DNA of 64,000 nt from Streptomyces anulatus. GTDB taxonomy: Bacteria; Actinomycetota; Actinomycetes; Streptomycetales; Streptomycetaceae. The notes beneath the pieces were generated by a model. It saw nothing but the letters and a program-made list of their open reading frames with translations. It had not been told where the DNA came from and ran no database searches. The DNA is taken from the NCBI RefSeq assembly GCF_000721175.1, contig NZ_JOEZ01000015.1, forward strand, positions 62,001-126,000. The letters are read 5' to 3'. Position 1 is the first letter of the stretch, and each line of letters starts with the position of its first letter. Shown here in pieces: positions 1-8,003 of this stretch. The position numbers and the translations under genes were made by a program.

Positions 1-264
1 ATGGAGGTCTGGGTCTCCTGGAAGGAATGCGGGCATACGAGGGCCCGGCGTCGCGGAGTGCCCGCGGCGGAGTGTTCAGGGGCGGTGATGCTCAGAGGCA
101 GGGGGCGATGAGTGAGCTCATGACGTCAATCCCTGGAAGAAGGTGCTGGCTTGACCGCCGGCCGGCCCAGATCTCTTTGGCCGACGTCACGCTGCACGTG
201 TCCCATCACAACCCGGGCGGTACAGGTCTGTCAACGTGCGTCTGTCAACGTGCATCTGACAACG

Positions 265-303
265 CGAGGACGGGCAACGCGGAAAACGCGTTGCCCGTCC
301 TCG
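265..303. terminator. Perfect 17-bp inverted repeat, terminator-like
   Basis: Arms at 265-281 and 287-303 are exact reverse complements around a five-base GAAAA loop. No T-tract follows, as is common for Streptomyces terminators. It lies 23 bases before the start chosen for the DUF2087 gene, so it could end transcription entering from the left or sit in that gene's leader. The rest of 1-326 shows no convincing gene; reading frames there have poor codon bias. Confidence 0.6.
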
Positions 304-326
304 GGAAGCCTGCGACGCTTCCGGTC

Positions 327-632
327 ATGCCCACCACGCCTCTCGAAGAGAGTCTCCCGCCGCTGTCGCGGACCCCTCGTACGCACCCGGTGGAGTCGCT
401 CTTCTCGCACGGGCGCCTGGTCGCGATCCCACGCAAGGAAGCCCGGCGGGAACAGCTGCTCGTGCACCTCGCCGACACGCTGTTCGAGCGGGAGCGCTCC
501 TACACCGAGCGCGAGGTGAACGAGGCGCTGCTCACCGTCCACGAGGACTGCTCCGCGCTGCGCCGCTATCTGGTCGTCGCAGGGCTGTTGGTCCGGCCCC
601 GGGACGGCAGCAGCTACCACCGCGGTCGCTGA
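327..632 (+). CDS. DUF2087 domain protein
   Basis: This is a 101-residue protein. Its C-terminal two thirds, from VESLFSHGRL through the GLLVRPRDGSSYHR end, looks like the DUF2087 domain, a small winged-helix-like module found alone or fused to ArsR-type regulators. The YxERE segment followed by a leucine-rich helix is the part I recognise. The frame is open further upstream to 27, but that extension has poor codon bias and contains a perfect hairpin, so the ATG at 327 is preferred. No DNA-binding function is demonstrated. It is convergent with the ABC ATPase gene that follows. Confidence 0.6.
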   Translation: MPTTPLEESLPPLSRTPRTHPVESLFSHGRLVAIPRKEARREQLLVHLADTLFERERSYTEREVNEALLTVHEDCSALRRYLVVAGLLVRPRDGSSYHRGR

Positions 633-830
633 TCGGGGACGGAGACGGTCACGCCGCTGTCGAGCGTGACGGTGGTGGCGGTGGACCTGGGACGGCCTTC
701 CGGTGGAGCGGTGTACGGGTAGCGGTGCGCGTCGCCGCCGGAGTCTTCGGCGTACGACGGTTACTGAGCGTGAACAATGACTGCGCACGCGGGTCATGTG
801 TAACGCGGGCAAGGGGGGGCGGGTCGTCCC

Positions 831-1994
831 CTACGCGTCCGCCACGGAGTCGAACTCCACCTCCTCGCGGCCCACCCCCTGGGCGTCGGCGTCCACCGAC
901 CGGCGCAGCGCCTCGTGCAGCTTCGCCGGCGTGAGGACCCCGAGGAACCGGGTCCCGTCCAGCACCGCCACCCACCCCGCGTCGTGCTGGAGCATCTCGC
1001 TGAACGCCTGCTTCAGCGGGGCGCCCACCGGGACCCACGCGTCCATCCGGCGGGCCAGACCCTCCACCGTCGCCCCTTCCCCGGCCGACCGCAGCGCGTC
1101 CGCCGACACCCAGCCGTGCAGCTCGCCCCCGCCGTTCAGCACCACCGCCCACCGGGCCCCCGCCGCAACCAGCCGGGCCGCCACCTCCCGGGCGGGCTCC
1201 TCCAGCAGGGCCACCGGCGGCTCCTCCAGGTCCTCCGGCTCGATAGCGGTGACCGACAGCCGCTTCAGCCCCCGGTCGGAGCCCACGAACCGGGCCACGT
1301 ACGGGGTCGCCGGGGTGCCGAGCACGGCGGCCGGGGTGTCGAACTGCTCGATGCTCCCCGCCCCGTACACCGCGATCCGGTCGCCCATCCGCACCGCCTC
1401 CTCGATGTCGTGCGTCACCAGGAGGACCGTCTTGCGCACCCGCTGCTGGAGGGCCAGGAACTCGTGTCGCAGCCGCTCCCGCACCACCGGGTCCACCGCC
1501 CCGAACGGCTCGTCCATCAGCAGCACCGGCGGATCCGCCGCGAGCGCCCGCGCCACGCCCACCCGCTGGCGCTGGCCGCCGGAGAGCTGCGCCGGATAGC
1601 GCGATCCGTACGTCTTCGGGTCCAGGCCCACCAGGTCCAGCAGCTCCGCCGCCCGCTCCCGGGCCCGTGCGCGCTTCCAGCCGACCAGCGCCGGCACGGT
1701 CGCGGTGTTGTCCAGGACGGTTCGGTGCGGGAAGAGGCCCACCTGCTGGATCACGTAGCCGATCCGGCGGCGCAGCTTCACCGGATCGATCCCGGCGACG
1801 TCCTCACCGCCCACCAGGATCCGGCCCGAGGTCGGCTCGATCAGCCGGTTCACCATCATCATCGTGGTCGTCTTGCCGCAGCCGGAAGGCCCCACCAGGG
1901 TCACCAGCTCGCCCTCCGCCACCTCGAAGGACAGCCCGTCGACCGCCGTCGTCCCGTCCGGATAGACCTTGCCGACCTCTTCGAACCGGATCAT
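831..1994 (-). CDS. Glycine betaine/choline-type ABC transporter ATPase with C-terminal CBS domains
   Basis: This 387-residue protein has a complete ABC ATPase core: Walker A GPSGCGKTT at 35-43, Q-loop near 83, signature LSGGQ at 137-141, Walker B LLMDEP near 158-163 and the THD switch. Residues from about 240 on resemble a pair of CBS domains, the arrangement of OpuCA/ProV-type osmoprotectant importers. The ATG at 1994 begins at the usual MIRFEEV position; the longer open frame to 2120 is compositionally poor. No permease or substrate-binding gene lies on either side, since both neighbours belong to other families, so its membrane partner must be encoded elsewhere or has been lost. Confidence 0.85.
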   Translation of the reverse strand: MIRFEEVGKVYPDGTTAVDGLSFEVAEGELVTLVGPSGCGKTTTMMMVNRLIEPTSGRILVGGEDVAGIDPVKLRRRIGYVIQQVGLFPHRTVLDNTATVPALVGWKRARARERAAELLDLVGLDPKTYGSRYPAQLSGGQRQRVGVARALAADPPVLLMDEPFGAVDPVVRERLRHEFLALQQRVRKTVLLVTHDIEEAVRMGDRIAVYGAGSIEQFDTPAAVLGTPATPYVARFVGSDRGLKRLSVTAIEPEDLEEPPVALLEEPAREVAARLVAAGARWAVVLNGGGELHGWVSADALRSAGEGATVEGLARRMDAWVPVGAPLKQAFSEMLQHDAGWVAVLDGTRFLGVLTPAKLHEALRRSVDADAQGVGREEVEFDSVADA

Positions 1995-2140
1995 GCCTGC
2001 ACGGTAGGAGTGACCCGGCCGCCGCGCACACGGGCCGGGACCGTCCGGGGCACGGGCCCCTCGGCCGTTCGCGGGGAGGGCATGTGCTGAACTGGCCCTT
2101 TCGCCCGGATCAGCCCGCACCCCGGATTCAGGAGTTCCCC

Positions 2141-3436
2141 GTGAGCAGTTACCGGCAGCCCGGCGTCGTCCTCACCGACCGGCGCTTCACCGTGCCCCTC
2201 GACCACAGCGACCCCGGCGGCGAGCAGATCGAGGTCTACGGCCGGGAAGCGGTCGCCGCTTCCCGGGCCGGTGAGGAACTGCCCTGGCTGGTCTACCTGG
2301 AGGGCGGCCCCGGCTTCGGCGCGCGCCGCTTCGTCGGCACCGAGGCCTGGCTCGGCCGGGCCCTGCGCGACCACCGGGTGCTCCTCCTCGACCAGCGCGG
2401 GACCGGACTCTCCACCCCGGCCAACCGGCAGACCCTCCCGGTGCGCGGCGGCCCGCGCGAGCAGGCCGACTACCTCGCCCACTTCCGTTCCGACTCCATC
2501 GTCCGCGACTGCGAACTGATCCGGCCGCAGCTCACCGGCGGAGCGCCCTGGACGGTCCTGGGCCAGTCCTTCGGCGGCTTCTGCGCCGTCCGCTATCTGT
2601 CCTCGGCGCCCGAGGGCCTCGCGGCGGTCCTCATCACCGGCGGACTGCCCTCGCTGGACGCGCACGCGGACGACGTCTACCGGGCCGCGTACCCGCGCAT
2701 CGAACGGAAGGTCGCCGCTCACTACGCCCGCTACCCCCAGGACGTCGAGCGTGCCCGCGCCATCGCCGCGTACCTCGCCGAACACCGGCCCGAGAGCGCC
2801 GGGCACCGGCTGACGCCCGAGGGCTTCCAGTCCCTCGGCATCATGCTCGGCTCCGGCAGCGGCAGCCACCAGCTCCACTACCTGCTGGAGAACGCCTTCG
2901 TCCGCACCCCGCACGGCACCGAACTCTCCGACGCCTTCCAGGAAGCGATGCGCACCGCCGCCTCCTTTGCCGGACACCCGCTGTACGCCCTGCTGCACGA
3001 GGCCATCTACGGGCAGGGCGAGCGCGCCACGGCCTGGGCCGCGACACGCGTACGGGCCGAGTTCCCGCAGTTCGACGCGGCGGCGGCACTGGCGGGCGAC
3101 GGCCCCGTCCTCTTCACGGGCGAGACCATCCACCCCTGGCACTTCGACGTCGACCCGGCGCTGCGCCCACTGCGCGAGACCGCCGAACTGCTCGCCCGGC
3201 GCACCGACTGGCCCGTGCTCTACGACCCCGAGCGGCTCGCCGCCAACGAGGTCCCGGTCGCGGCGGCCGTCTACCACGACGACATGTACGTCGACACCGA
3301 GGACTCGCTGCGCACGGCGGCGGCGATCCGGGGGCTGCGGACCTGGGTGACGAACGAGTACGAGCACGACGGGCTGCGCGCCGGCGGTCCCCGGGTCCTG
3401 GACCGGCTGCTGGCGCTGGTGCGCGACGAGGCCTGA
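2141..3436 (+). CDS. Alpha/beta hydrolase, proline iminopeptidase family (S33)
   Basis: A 431-residue cytoplasmic hydrolase. It shows the S33 landmarks GGPG (55-58, oxyanion region), DQRGTG (84-89) and the nucleophile elbow GQSFGG with Ser143; a His in EYEHDG near 413 is the likely catalytic base. The family removes N-terminal proline from peptides, but many members act on other small substrates, so the substrate is unassigned. The GTG start has a GGAG ribosome site seven bases upstream. The frame is open back to 1667, but that part is antisense to the ABC gene and is ignored. Confidence 0.82.
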   Translation: MSSYRQPGVVLTDRRFTVPLDHSDPGGEQIEVYGREAVAASRAGEELPWLVYLEGGPGFGARRFVGTEAWLGRALRDHRVLLLDQRGTGLSTPANRQTLPVRGGPREQADYLAHFRSDSIVRDCELIRPQLTGGAPWTVLGQSFGGFCAVRYLSSAPEGLAAVLITGGLPSLDAHADDVYRAAYPRIERKVAAHYARYPQDVERARAIAAYLAEHRPESAGHRLTPEGFQSLGIMLGSGSGSHQLHYLLENAFVRTPHGTELSDAFQEAMRTAASFAGHPLYALLHEAIYGQGERATAWAATRVRAEFPQFDAAAALAGDGPVLFTGETIHPWHFDVDPALRPLRETAELLARRTDWPVLYDPERLAANEVPVAAAVYHDDMYVDTEDSLRTAAAIRGLRTWVTNEYEHDGLRAGGPRVLDRLLALVRDEA

Positions 3437-3490
3437 CCGGCCGGGTCCGTGCGCCCGCCCCGGGGCCGGCACCGGTCTCCGCGCCCGCCC

Positions 3491-3523
3491 CGGGGCCGGC
3501 CGGTCGCGGGCCGGCCGGCCCCG
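3491..3523. terminator. Bidirectional terminator between convergent genes
   Basis: Arms 3491-3503 and 3511-3523 form a perfect 13-bp GC-only stem with a seven-base loop between the ends of the hydrolase and rhodanese genes. A 20-base direct repeat (3451-3470 and 3481-3500) lies just upstream and overlaps the left arm. Confidence 0.7.
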
Positions 3524-3528
3524 CCGGA

Positions 3529-4101
3529 TCAGCGCTGCAGCTCCTCCAGCGTGGCGTGCAGGTCGCCGGTGGCCCGCGGGGCCCGGTTGTACGGCAGCTT
3601 CGAGAGGGCCGCGGCCATCCCGCAGGTGTTGCTGACCGCCGAGTACACCAGGCCCGTGCCGATGCCCGCCGACAGCCAGCGCGCCGCCGGGAAGCGGATA
3701 CCCGCCACGAGCCCCGCCACCACGAGCGAGCCCGCCGCGAGCCGTACCTGACGCTCCATGGGCCAGGTGGTGCGCGCACCCTCGGGCCGGTCCAGGCCCC
3801 GGCCGTCGCCCTCCCACGCCGACGTCCCACCGGTCAGCGTCACAGCCTCGATGTCCGCGCCCGCGAGGATCTCGCAGGCCCGCGTGGACCGGACCCCGGA
3901 AGCGCACACCACCAGCAGGGAACCGCGGGCGGAGGCGGACTTGAGCGCGGGCAGCGCGGCCGGCAGCTTGTCGAGCGGGATGTTCAGGGCGCCGGGGACG
4001 TGCCCGGCGGCGTACTCGCCCGGAGCCCGTACGTCGATGACGGTGAACTCCTCCAGACGGGCTGCGGCCTGGGCGGGGGAGAGGGATGCGGGGCTGGGCA
4101 C
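3529..4101 (-). CDS. Rhodanese-like sulfurtransferase with DUF2892 membrane segment
   Basis: This 190-residue protein starts with a rhodanese domain (about 8-105) that contains the active-site loop CASGVR with Cys66. A membrane-associated segment follows (about 115-185) with the NTCGMAAALS signature of DUF2892 proteins. Rhodaneses carry persulfide sulfur on the active-site cysteine; the membrane tail suggests the reaction happens at the inner face of the membrane. The GTG start at 4101 is chosen because AAAGGAAA lies just upstream; an in-frame start at 4155 is also open. The sulfur donor and acceptor are unknown. Confidence 0.82.
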   Translation of the reverse strand: MPSPASLSPAQAAARLEEFTVIDVRAPGEYAAGHVPGALNIPLDKLPAALPALKSASARGSLLVVCASGVRSTRACEILAGADIEAVTLTGGTSAWEGDGRGLDRPEGARTTWPMERQVRLAAGSLVVAGLVAGIRFPAARWLSAGIGTGLVYSAVSNTCGMAAALSKLPYNRAPRATGDLHATLEELQR

Positions 4102-4313
4102 GGGCGGGTTTCCTTTCGTTCGCCGGGGCGGCGGGTGGGAGGAGGTCCCTTCCACCCGACTCGGACAGGCCGGGTCGGGCCGCGTTCGCGGCGGTCGCCA
4201 CCGGGCTCCAGCCTCGCATGCCGGGGGCGGCCGACGGGCCCCGGCCGGTCAAGCCCCGCGCTTCGGCCGCTATGACCGTACGCGGACAGCCTGCCGCCAT
4301 GACTGTACGTGGG

Positions 4314-4319
4314 TAGCCT
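4314..4319 (+). promoter_or_regulatory. -10 element TAGCCT of a probably leaderless transcript
   Basis: TAGCCT ends six bases before the ATG at 4326 and no Shine-Dalgarno sequence fits between. Transcription would start at or next to the A of the start codon. No strong -35 is visible. Confidence 0.4.
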
Positions 4320-4325
4320 GCCGGT

Positions 4326-5060
4326 ATGACGTCGCAGCGACTCGAACCCATGCCCGTCGACTGGCAGCGCGCCCTGGCCGTGGTCGCCCACCCCGACGAC
4401 CTGGAGTACGGGGCGGCCGCCGCCGTGGCCGAGTGGACCGACGGCGGCCGCGAGGTCGTCTACCTCCTCGCCAGCCGCGGCGAGGCCGGGATCGACACCC
4501 TGCCGCCCGAGGAGTGCGCCCCGGTGCGCGAGCGGGAGCAGCGGGCGAGCGCCGCCGTCGTCGGCGTGCGGACCGTGGAGTTCCTGGACCACCGCGACGG
4601 GGTGATCGAGTACGGCACCGGGCTGCGCCGCGACATCGCCGCGGCCATCCGCCGCCACCGCCCAGAGCTGGTGGTCACCCTCAACCACCGGGACACCTGG
4701 GGCCAGGTCGCCTGGAACACCCCCGACCACCGCGCGGTCGGGCGCGCCACGCTGGACGCCGTCGCCGACGCGGGCAACCGCTGGATCTTCCCGGAACTCG
4801 GCGAGCGGGGGCTCCAGCCGTGGGACGGGGTGCGCTGGACCGCGGTGGCGGGCAGCGACCGGCCCACCCACGCGGTCGATGCGACGGCCGGTCTCGAACG
4901 CTCCGTCCGGTCGCTGCTGGAACACCGCACGTACATCGAGGCGCTGACCCAGGAGGATCCGGAGCGGTACTGCCGGACCTTCCTGACGGGCATGGTGGAG
5001 GCCGCCGCCGAGCAGTTCGGCGGCCGGCCGGCGGTCGCCTTCGAGGTCTTCGCTCACTGA
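4326..5060 (+). CDS. PIG-L family deacetylase (LmbE-like)
   Basis: A 244-residue protein with the LmbE/PIG-L zinc motif AHPDDLEYG near 23-31 and later conserved elements NHRDTWGQ and NTPDHRAVG. Family members are zinc-dependent N-deacetylases of GlcNAc-linked substrates such as mycothiol or its S-conjugates, or of antibiotic intermediates. MshB and Mca are usually longer (near 290-300 residues), so this is a shorter paralogue with unknown substrate. It has no ribosome-binding site and probably has a leaderless transcript. The XRE regulator begins 40 bases downstream from its own promoter. Confidence 0.85.
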   Translation: MTSQRLEPMPVDWQRALAVVAHPDDLEYGAAAAVAEWTDGGREVVYLLASRGEAGIDTLPPEECAPVREREQRASAAVVGVRTVEFLDHRDGVIEYGTGLRRDIAAAIRRHRPELVVTLNHRDTWGQVAWNTPDHRAVGRATLDAVADAGNRWIFPELGERGLQPWDGVRWTAVAGSDRPTHAVDATAGLERSVRSLLEHRTYIEALTQEDPERYCRTFLTGMVEAAAEQFGGRPAVAFEVFAH

Positions 5061-5065
5061 CCGTA

Positions 5066-5094
5066 TTGACAAACCGGCTTGCCGATTCTGCAAT
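5066..5094 (+). promoter_or_regulatory. Promoter of the XRE-cupin gene, leaderless
   Basis: TTGACA (5066-5071), a 17-base spacer and TGCAAT (5089-5094) form a good vegetative promoter. The -10 ends six bases before the ATG at 5101, so the mRNA should begin at the start codon. The spacer contains GCTTGCCGAT (5077-5086), which recurs inverted at 5732-5741. Confidence 0.6.
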
Positions 5095-5100
5095 GGCCGC

Positions 5101-5700
5101 ATGAAGGAACACGACCGGGACGACCCGGAACTGGAGACCGTCCTCTCCGGGGTCGGCCCCCGCCTGCGCCGACTGCGCAAGGACCGCGGAGTCACCCTCG
5201 CCGCACTCTCGGCCGCCACCGGCATCTCCGTCTCCACGCTCTCCCGGCTGGAGTCCGGCGGCCGTCGCCCCAGCCTCGAACTGATGCTGCCGATCGCCCG
5301 CGCCCACGAGGTGCCGCTCGACGACCTCGTGGGCGCCACGCCGGTCGGCGATCCCCGGGTGCGGGCCAAGCCGATCGTGCAGCACGGCCGTACCATGCTG
5401 CCGCTGACCGCCAGGCCGGGCGGCCTCCAGGCCTACAAACTGATCCAGGAGCCCGGCAGCGGCGGCCCGCAGGAGCAGCGCACCCACGAGGGGTACGAGT
5501 GGCTGTTCGTGCTCTCCGGAAAGCTGCGGCTGCTGCTCGCCGAACACGATCTGGTGCTGGAGCCGGGGGAGGCCGCCGAGTTCGACACCCGGCTGCCGCA
5601 CTGGTTCGGCCCGGCCGAGGACGAGACGGTGGAGTTCCTCAGCCTGTTCGGCCCGCAGGGCGAGCGCATGCACGTGAGGGCGAAGCCGAAGCGCGGCTGA
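5101..5700 (+). CDS. XRE-family regulator with cupin sensor domain
   Basis: A 199-residue transcription factor. Residues about 18-75 form a HTH_3/XRE DNA-binding domain (LRKDRGVTLAALSAATGIS then STLSRLESGGRRPSLE). Residues about 110-190 form a cupin barrel with the usual TH-EGYEW and PHWFGPAED metal/ligand positions. Members of this class repress small catabolic or detoxification genes and respond to a ligand held in the cupin. The protein probably autoregulates, since its promoter carries a 10-base motif that is also found in the promoter of the next operon. No Shine-Dalgarno sequence is seen. Confidence 0.88.
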   Translation: MKEHDRDDPELETVLSGVGPRLRRLRKDRGVTLAALSAATGISVSTLSRLESGGRRPSLELMLPIARAHEVPLDDLVGATPVGDPRVRAKPIVQHGRTMLPLTARPGGLQAYKLIQEPGSGGPQEQRTHEGYEWLFVLSGKLRLLLAEHDLVLEPGEAAEFDTRLPHWFGPAEDETVEFLSLFGPQGERMHVRAKPKRG

Positions 5701-5731
5701 GGCCCATGGGGTGCGGGCCGGGTGTTCCCAG

Positions 5732-5754
5732 ATCGGCAAGCGACCGCTTAGTAT
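5732..5754 (+). promoter_or_regulatory. Candidate operator and -10 for the oxidoreductase/acyl-CoA dehydrogenase operon
   Basis: ATCGGCAAGC (5732-5741) is the exact reverse complement of the 10-mer in the XRE gene promoter (5077-5086). It runs into the small inverted repeat AAGCG-AC-CGCTT and a -10-like TAGTAT at 5749-5754. The position fits a repressor site. Confidence 0.45.
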
Positions 5755-5847
5755 GCGGCGCAGCAGTGGTAGCGCGAGCAGTGGTCGCGAGCAGTGGAAT
5801 GCCGACCGCGGCAGCGGTTGACGCCGACAGTGTTGTGGAGGCCCCTC

Positions 5848-6813
5848 ATGCAGGCATGGCGAGTGCACCGGAACGGCGAGCCGGGCGAGGTGATGCGGCT
5901 GGAGGAGACGGACCGGCCCACGCCCGGCGACGGGCAGGTGCTCGTCGAGGTCCGCGCGGCGAACGTCAACTTCCCCGACGCCCTGCTCTGCCGCGGCCAG
6001 TACCAGGTGCGGCCGCCGCTGCCGTTCACCCCGGGCGTCGAGGTGTGCGGCACGACCGAGGACGGCCGGCGGGTCCTCGCCACCCCGGCCCTGCCGCACG
6101 GCGGTTTCGCCGACCACGTCGTCGCGGACGAGGCGGCCCTGCTGCCCGCCCCCGACGCACTGGACGACGCCGAAGCCGCCGCTCTCCACATCGGCTACCA
6201 GACGGGCTGGTTCGGCCTGCACCGCCGCGCCCGCCTCCAGCCCGGCGAGACCCTCCTCGTCCACGCGGCGGCCGGCGGCGTCGGCAGCGCGGCCGTCCAG
6301 CTCGGCAGGGCGGCGGGCGCGAAGGTCATCGGCGTCGTCGGCGGCCCGGAGAAGGCCGCCGTCGCCCGGGAGCTCGGCTGCGACCTGGTCGTCGACCGGC
6401 GGAGCGAGGACATCGTCGCCGCCGTGAAGGAAGCCACCGGGGGGCGCGGCGCGGACGTCGTCTACGACCCGGTCGGCGGCGACGCGTACGCCAAGTCCGT
6501 CAAGTGCATCGCCTTCGAGGGGCGCATCCTCGTCGTCGGCTTCGCCAGCGGCGTCATCCCCACCCCGGGTCTCAACCACGCCCTGGTGAAGAACTACTCC
6601 GTCGTCGGACTGCACTGGGGCCTCTACAACACCAAGGACCCGGCGGCCGTCCGCGCCTGCCACGACGAGCTGACCGAGCTGGCCGAGCAAGGCATCGTCA
6701 AACCCCTGGTCAGTGAGCGTGTCGCGATGGCCGGGGCGGCCGACGCCGTCCAGCGCGTCGCCGACGGCACCAGCACCGGCCGCATCGTCGTCCTGCCCGG
6801 AGGCGCCCGATGA
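5848..6813 (+). CDS. NADPH:quinone oxidoreductase family protein (MDR superfamily)
   Basis: A 321-residue zinc-free medium-chain dehydrogenase/reductase. It has an N-terminal GroES-like fold with NVNFPDALLCRGQYQ, then a Rossmann domain with the nucleotide-binding loop AAAGGVGSAAVQLG near 143-156. The family reduces quinones or enoyl-type double bonds with NADPH. Start at ATG 5848 follows GGAG at 5837-5840. It is the first gene of a three-gene operon with two acyl-CoA dehydrogenases; its stop overlaps the next start by four bases, suggesting a shared acyl-CoA or aromatic-acid degradation route. Confidence 0.88.
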   Translation: MQAWRVHRNGEPGEVMRLEETDRPTPGDGQVLVEVRAANVNFPDALLCRGQYQVRPPLPFTPGVEVCGTTEDGRRVLATPALPHGGFADHVVADEAALLPAPDALDDAEAAALHIGYQTGWFGLHRRARLQPGETLLVHAAAGGVGSAAVQLGRAAGAKVIGVVGGPEKAAVARELGCDLVVDRRSEDIVAAVKEATGGRGADVVYDPVGGDAYAKSVKCIAFEGRILVVGFASGVIPTPGLNHALVKNYSVVGLHWGLYNTKDPAAVRACHDELTELAEQGIVKPLVSERVAMAGAADAVQRVADGTSTGRIVVLPGGAR

Positions 6814-8003
6814 GCCCCGCAGTCGACGCCGCCGAGGTCCGCCGCCGCACCCGCGAGCTGCTCGCCGCGCACCCGCCCGCCACCACCGGCCGCACCGAGT
6901 TCCTCAAGGCCCGCTTCGACGCCGGCCTCGCCTGGGTCCACTACCCGGTGGGCCTCGGCGGACTCGACGCGCCCCGCTCCCTCCAGCAGGCCGTCGACGC
7001 CGAACTCGCCGCCGCCGACGCGCCCGACAACGACCCGCGCCGCATCGGCATCGGCCTCGGCATGGCCGCGCCCACCGTCCTCGGCTTCGGCACCGACGAG
7101 CAGAAGCAGCGCTTCCTGCGCCCGCTGTGGGTGGGTGAGGAGGTCTGGTGCCAGCTGTTCAGCGAACCCGGTGCCGGATCCGACCTCGCGGCCCTCGCCA
7201 CCCGGGCCGTCCAGGACGAGGCCGGAGACTGGATCGTCGACGGCCAGAAGGTCTGGACGTCCAGCGCCCACCTGGCCCGTTGGGCGATCCTCATCGCCCG
7301 CACCGACCCGGACCTGCCCAAGCACCGGGGCATCAGCTACTTCATCTGCGACATGACCGACCCCGGCGTCGAGGTCCGGCCGCTGCGCCAGATCACCGGG
7401 GAGGCCGAGTTCAACGAGGTCTTCCTCACCGGCGTCCGCATTCCCGACAGTCATCGCCTCGGCCCCGTCGGCGAGGGCTGGAAGGTCGCCCAGACCACGC
7501 TGATGAACGAGCGCGTCTCCATCGGCGGCTCCCGCATCCCGCGCGAGGGCGGCATGATCGGCCCGGTCTCGACGACCTGGCGCGAACGCCCCGGACTGCG
7601 CACCCCCGACACCCACCAGCGCCTGTTGGCTCTCTGGGTGGAGGCCGAGGTCGCCCGGCTCACCGGCGAGCGGCTGCGCCAGCAGCTCGTCGCCGGACAG
7701 CCCGGCCCCGAGGGCTCGGGCATGAAGCTCGCCTTCGCCCGGCTCAACCAGGAGATCAGCGGCCTGGAAGTCGAACTGCTCGGCGACGAAGGCCTGTTGT
7801 ACGGCGACTGGACCATGAGCCGTCCCGAGCTGGTCGACTTCACCGGACGGGACGCCGGCTACCGCTATCTGCGCTCCAAGGGCAACTCCATCGAGGGCGG
7901 CACCAGCGAGGTCCTGCTGAACATCGTGGCCGAGCGCGTCCTCGGCCTGCCCTCCGAACCCCGCAACGACAAGGACGTCGCCTGGAAGGACCTGAGCCGA
8001 TGA
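6810..8003 (+). CDS. Acyl-CoA dehydrogenase
   Basis: A 397-residue flavoprotein of the acyl-CoA dehydrogenase fold. Visible landmarks are the FAD/substrate loop CQLFSEPGAGSDLA (about 114-127), the mid-domain VDGQKVWTSSAH, and the C-terminal KGNSIEGGTSEVLLNI typical of the FadE-like branch. The enzyme oxidises acyl-CoA to the 2-enoyl-CoA and passes electrons to ETF. It overlaps both neighbours by four bases (ATGA). Its pairing with a second, more divergent dehydrogenase is typical of heteromeric FadE pairs in actinobacteria, which act on steroid side chains or branched acyl-CoAs; the substrate here is unknown. Confidence 0.9.
   Translation: MSPAVDAAEVRRRTRELLAAHPPATTGRTEFLKARFDAGLAWVHYPVGLGGLDAPRSLQQAVDAELAAADAPDNDPRRIGIGLGMAAPTVLGFGTDEQKQRFLRPLWVGEEVWCQLFSEPGAGSDLAALATRAVQDEAGDWIVDGQKVWTSSAHLARWAILIARTDPDLPKHRGISYFICDMTDPGVEVRPLRQITGEAEFNEVFLTGVRIPDSHRLGPVGEGWKVAQTTLMNERVSIGGSRIPREGGMIGPVSTTWRERPGLRTPDTHQRLLALWVEAEVARLTGERLRQQLVAGQPGPEGSGMKLAFARLNQEISGLEVELLGDEGLLYGDWTMSRPELVDFTGRDAGYRYLRSKGNSIEGGTSEVLLNIVAERVLGLPSEPRNDKDVAWKDLSR

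Noticed and set aside
3451..3500. Exact 20-base direct repeat as the border of a mobile element
   Set aside because: The copies are only 30 bases apart, GC-only and overlap a terminator stem, so local duplication explains them.
1991..4351. A 786-codon open frame on the minus strand
   Set aside because: It is antisense to the hydrolase gene and runs through the rhodanese gene in another frame. Its translation is Gly/Arg/Ala-rich without motifs; long shadow frames are normal at this GC content.
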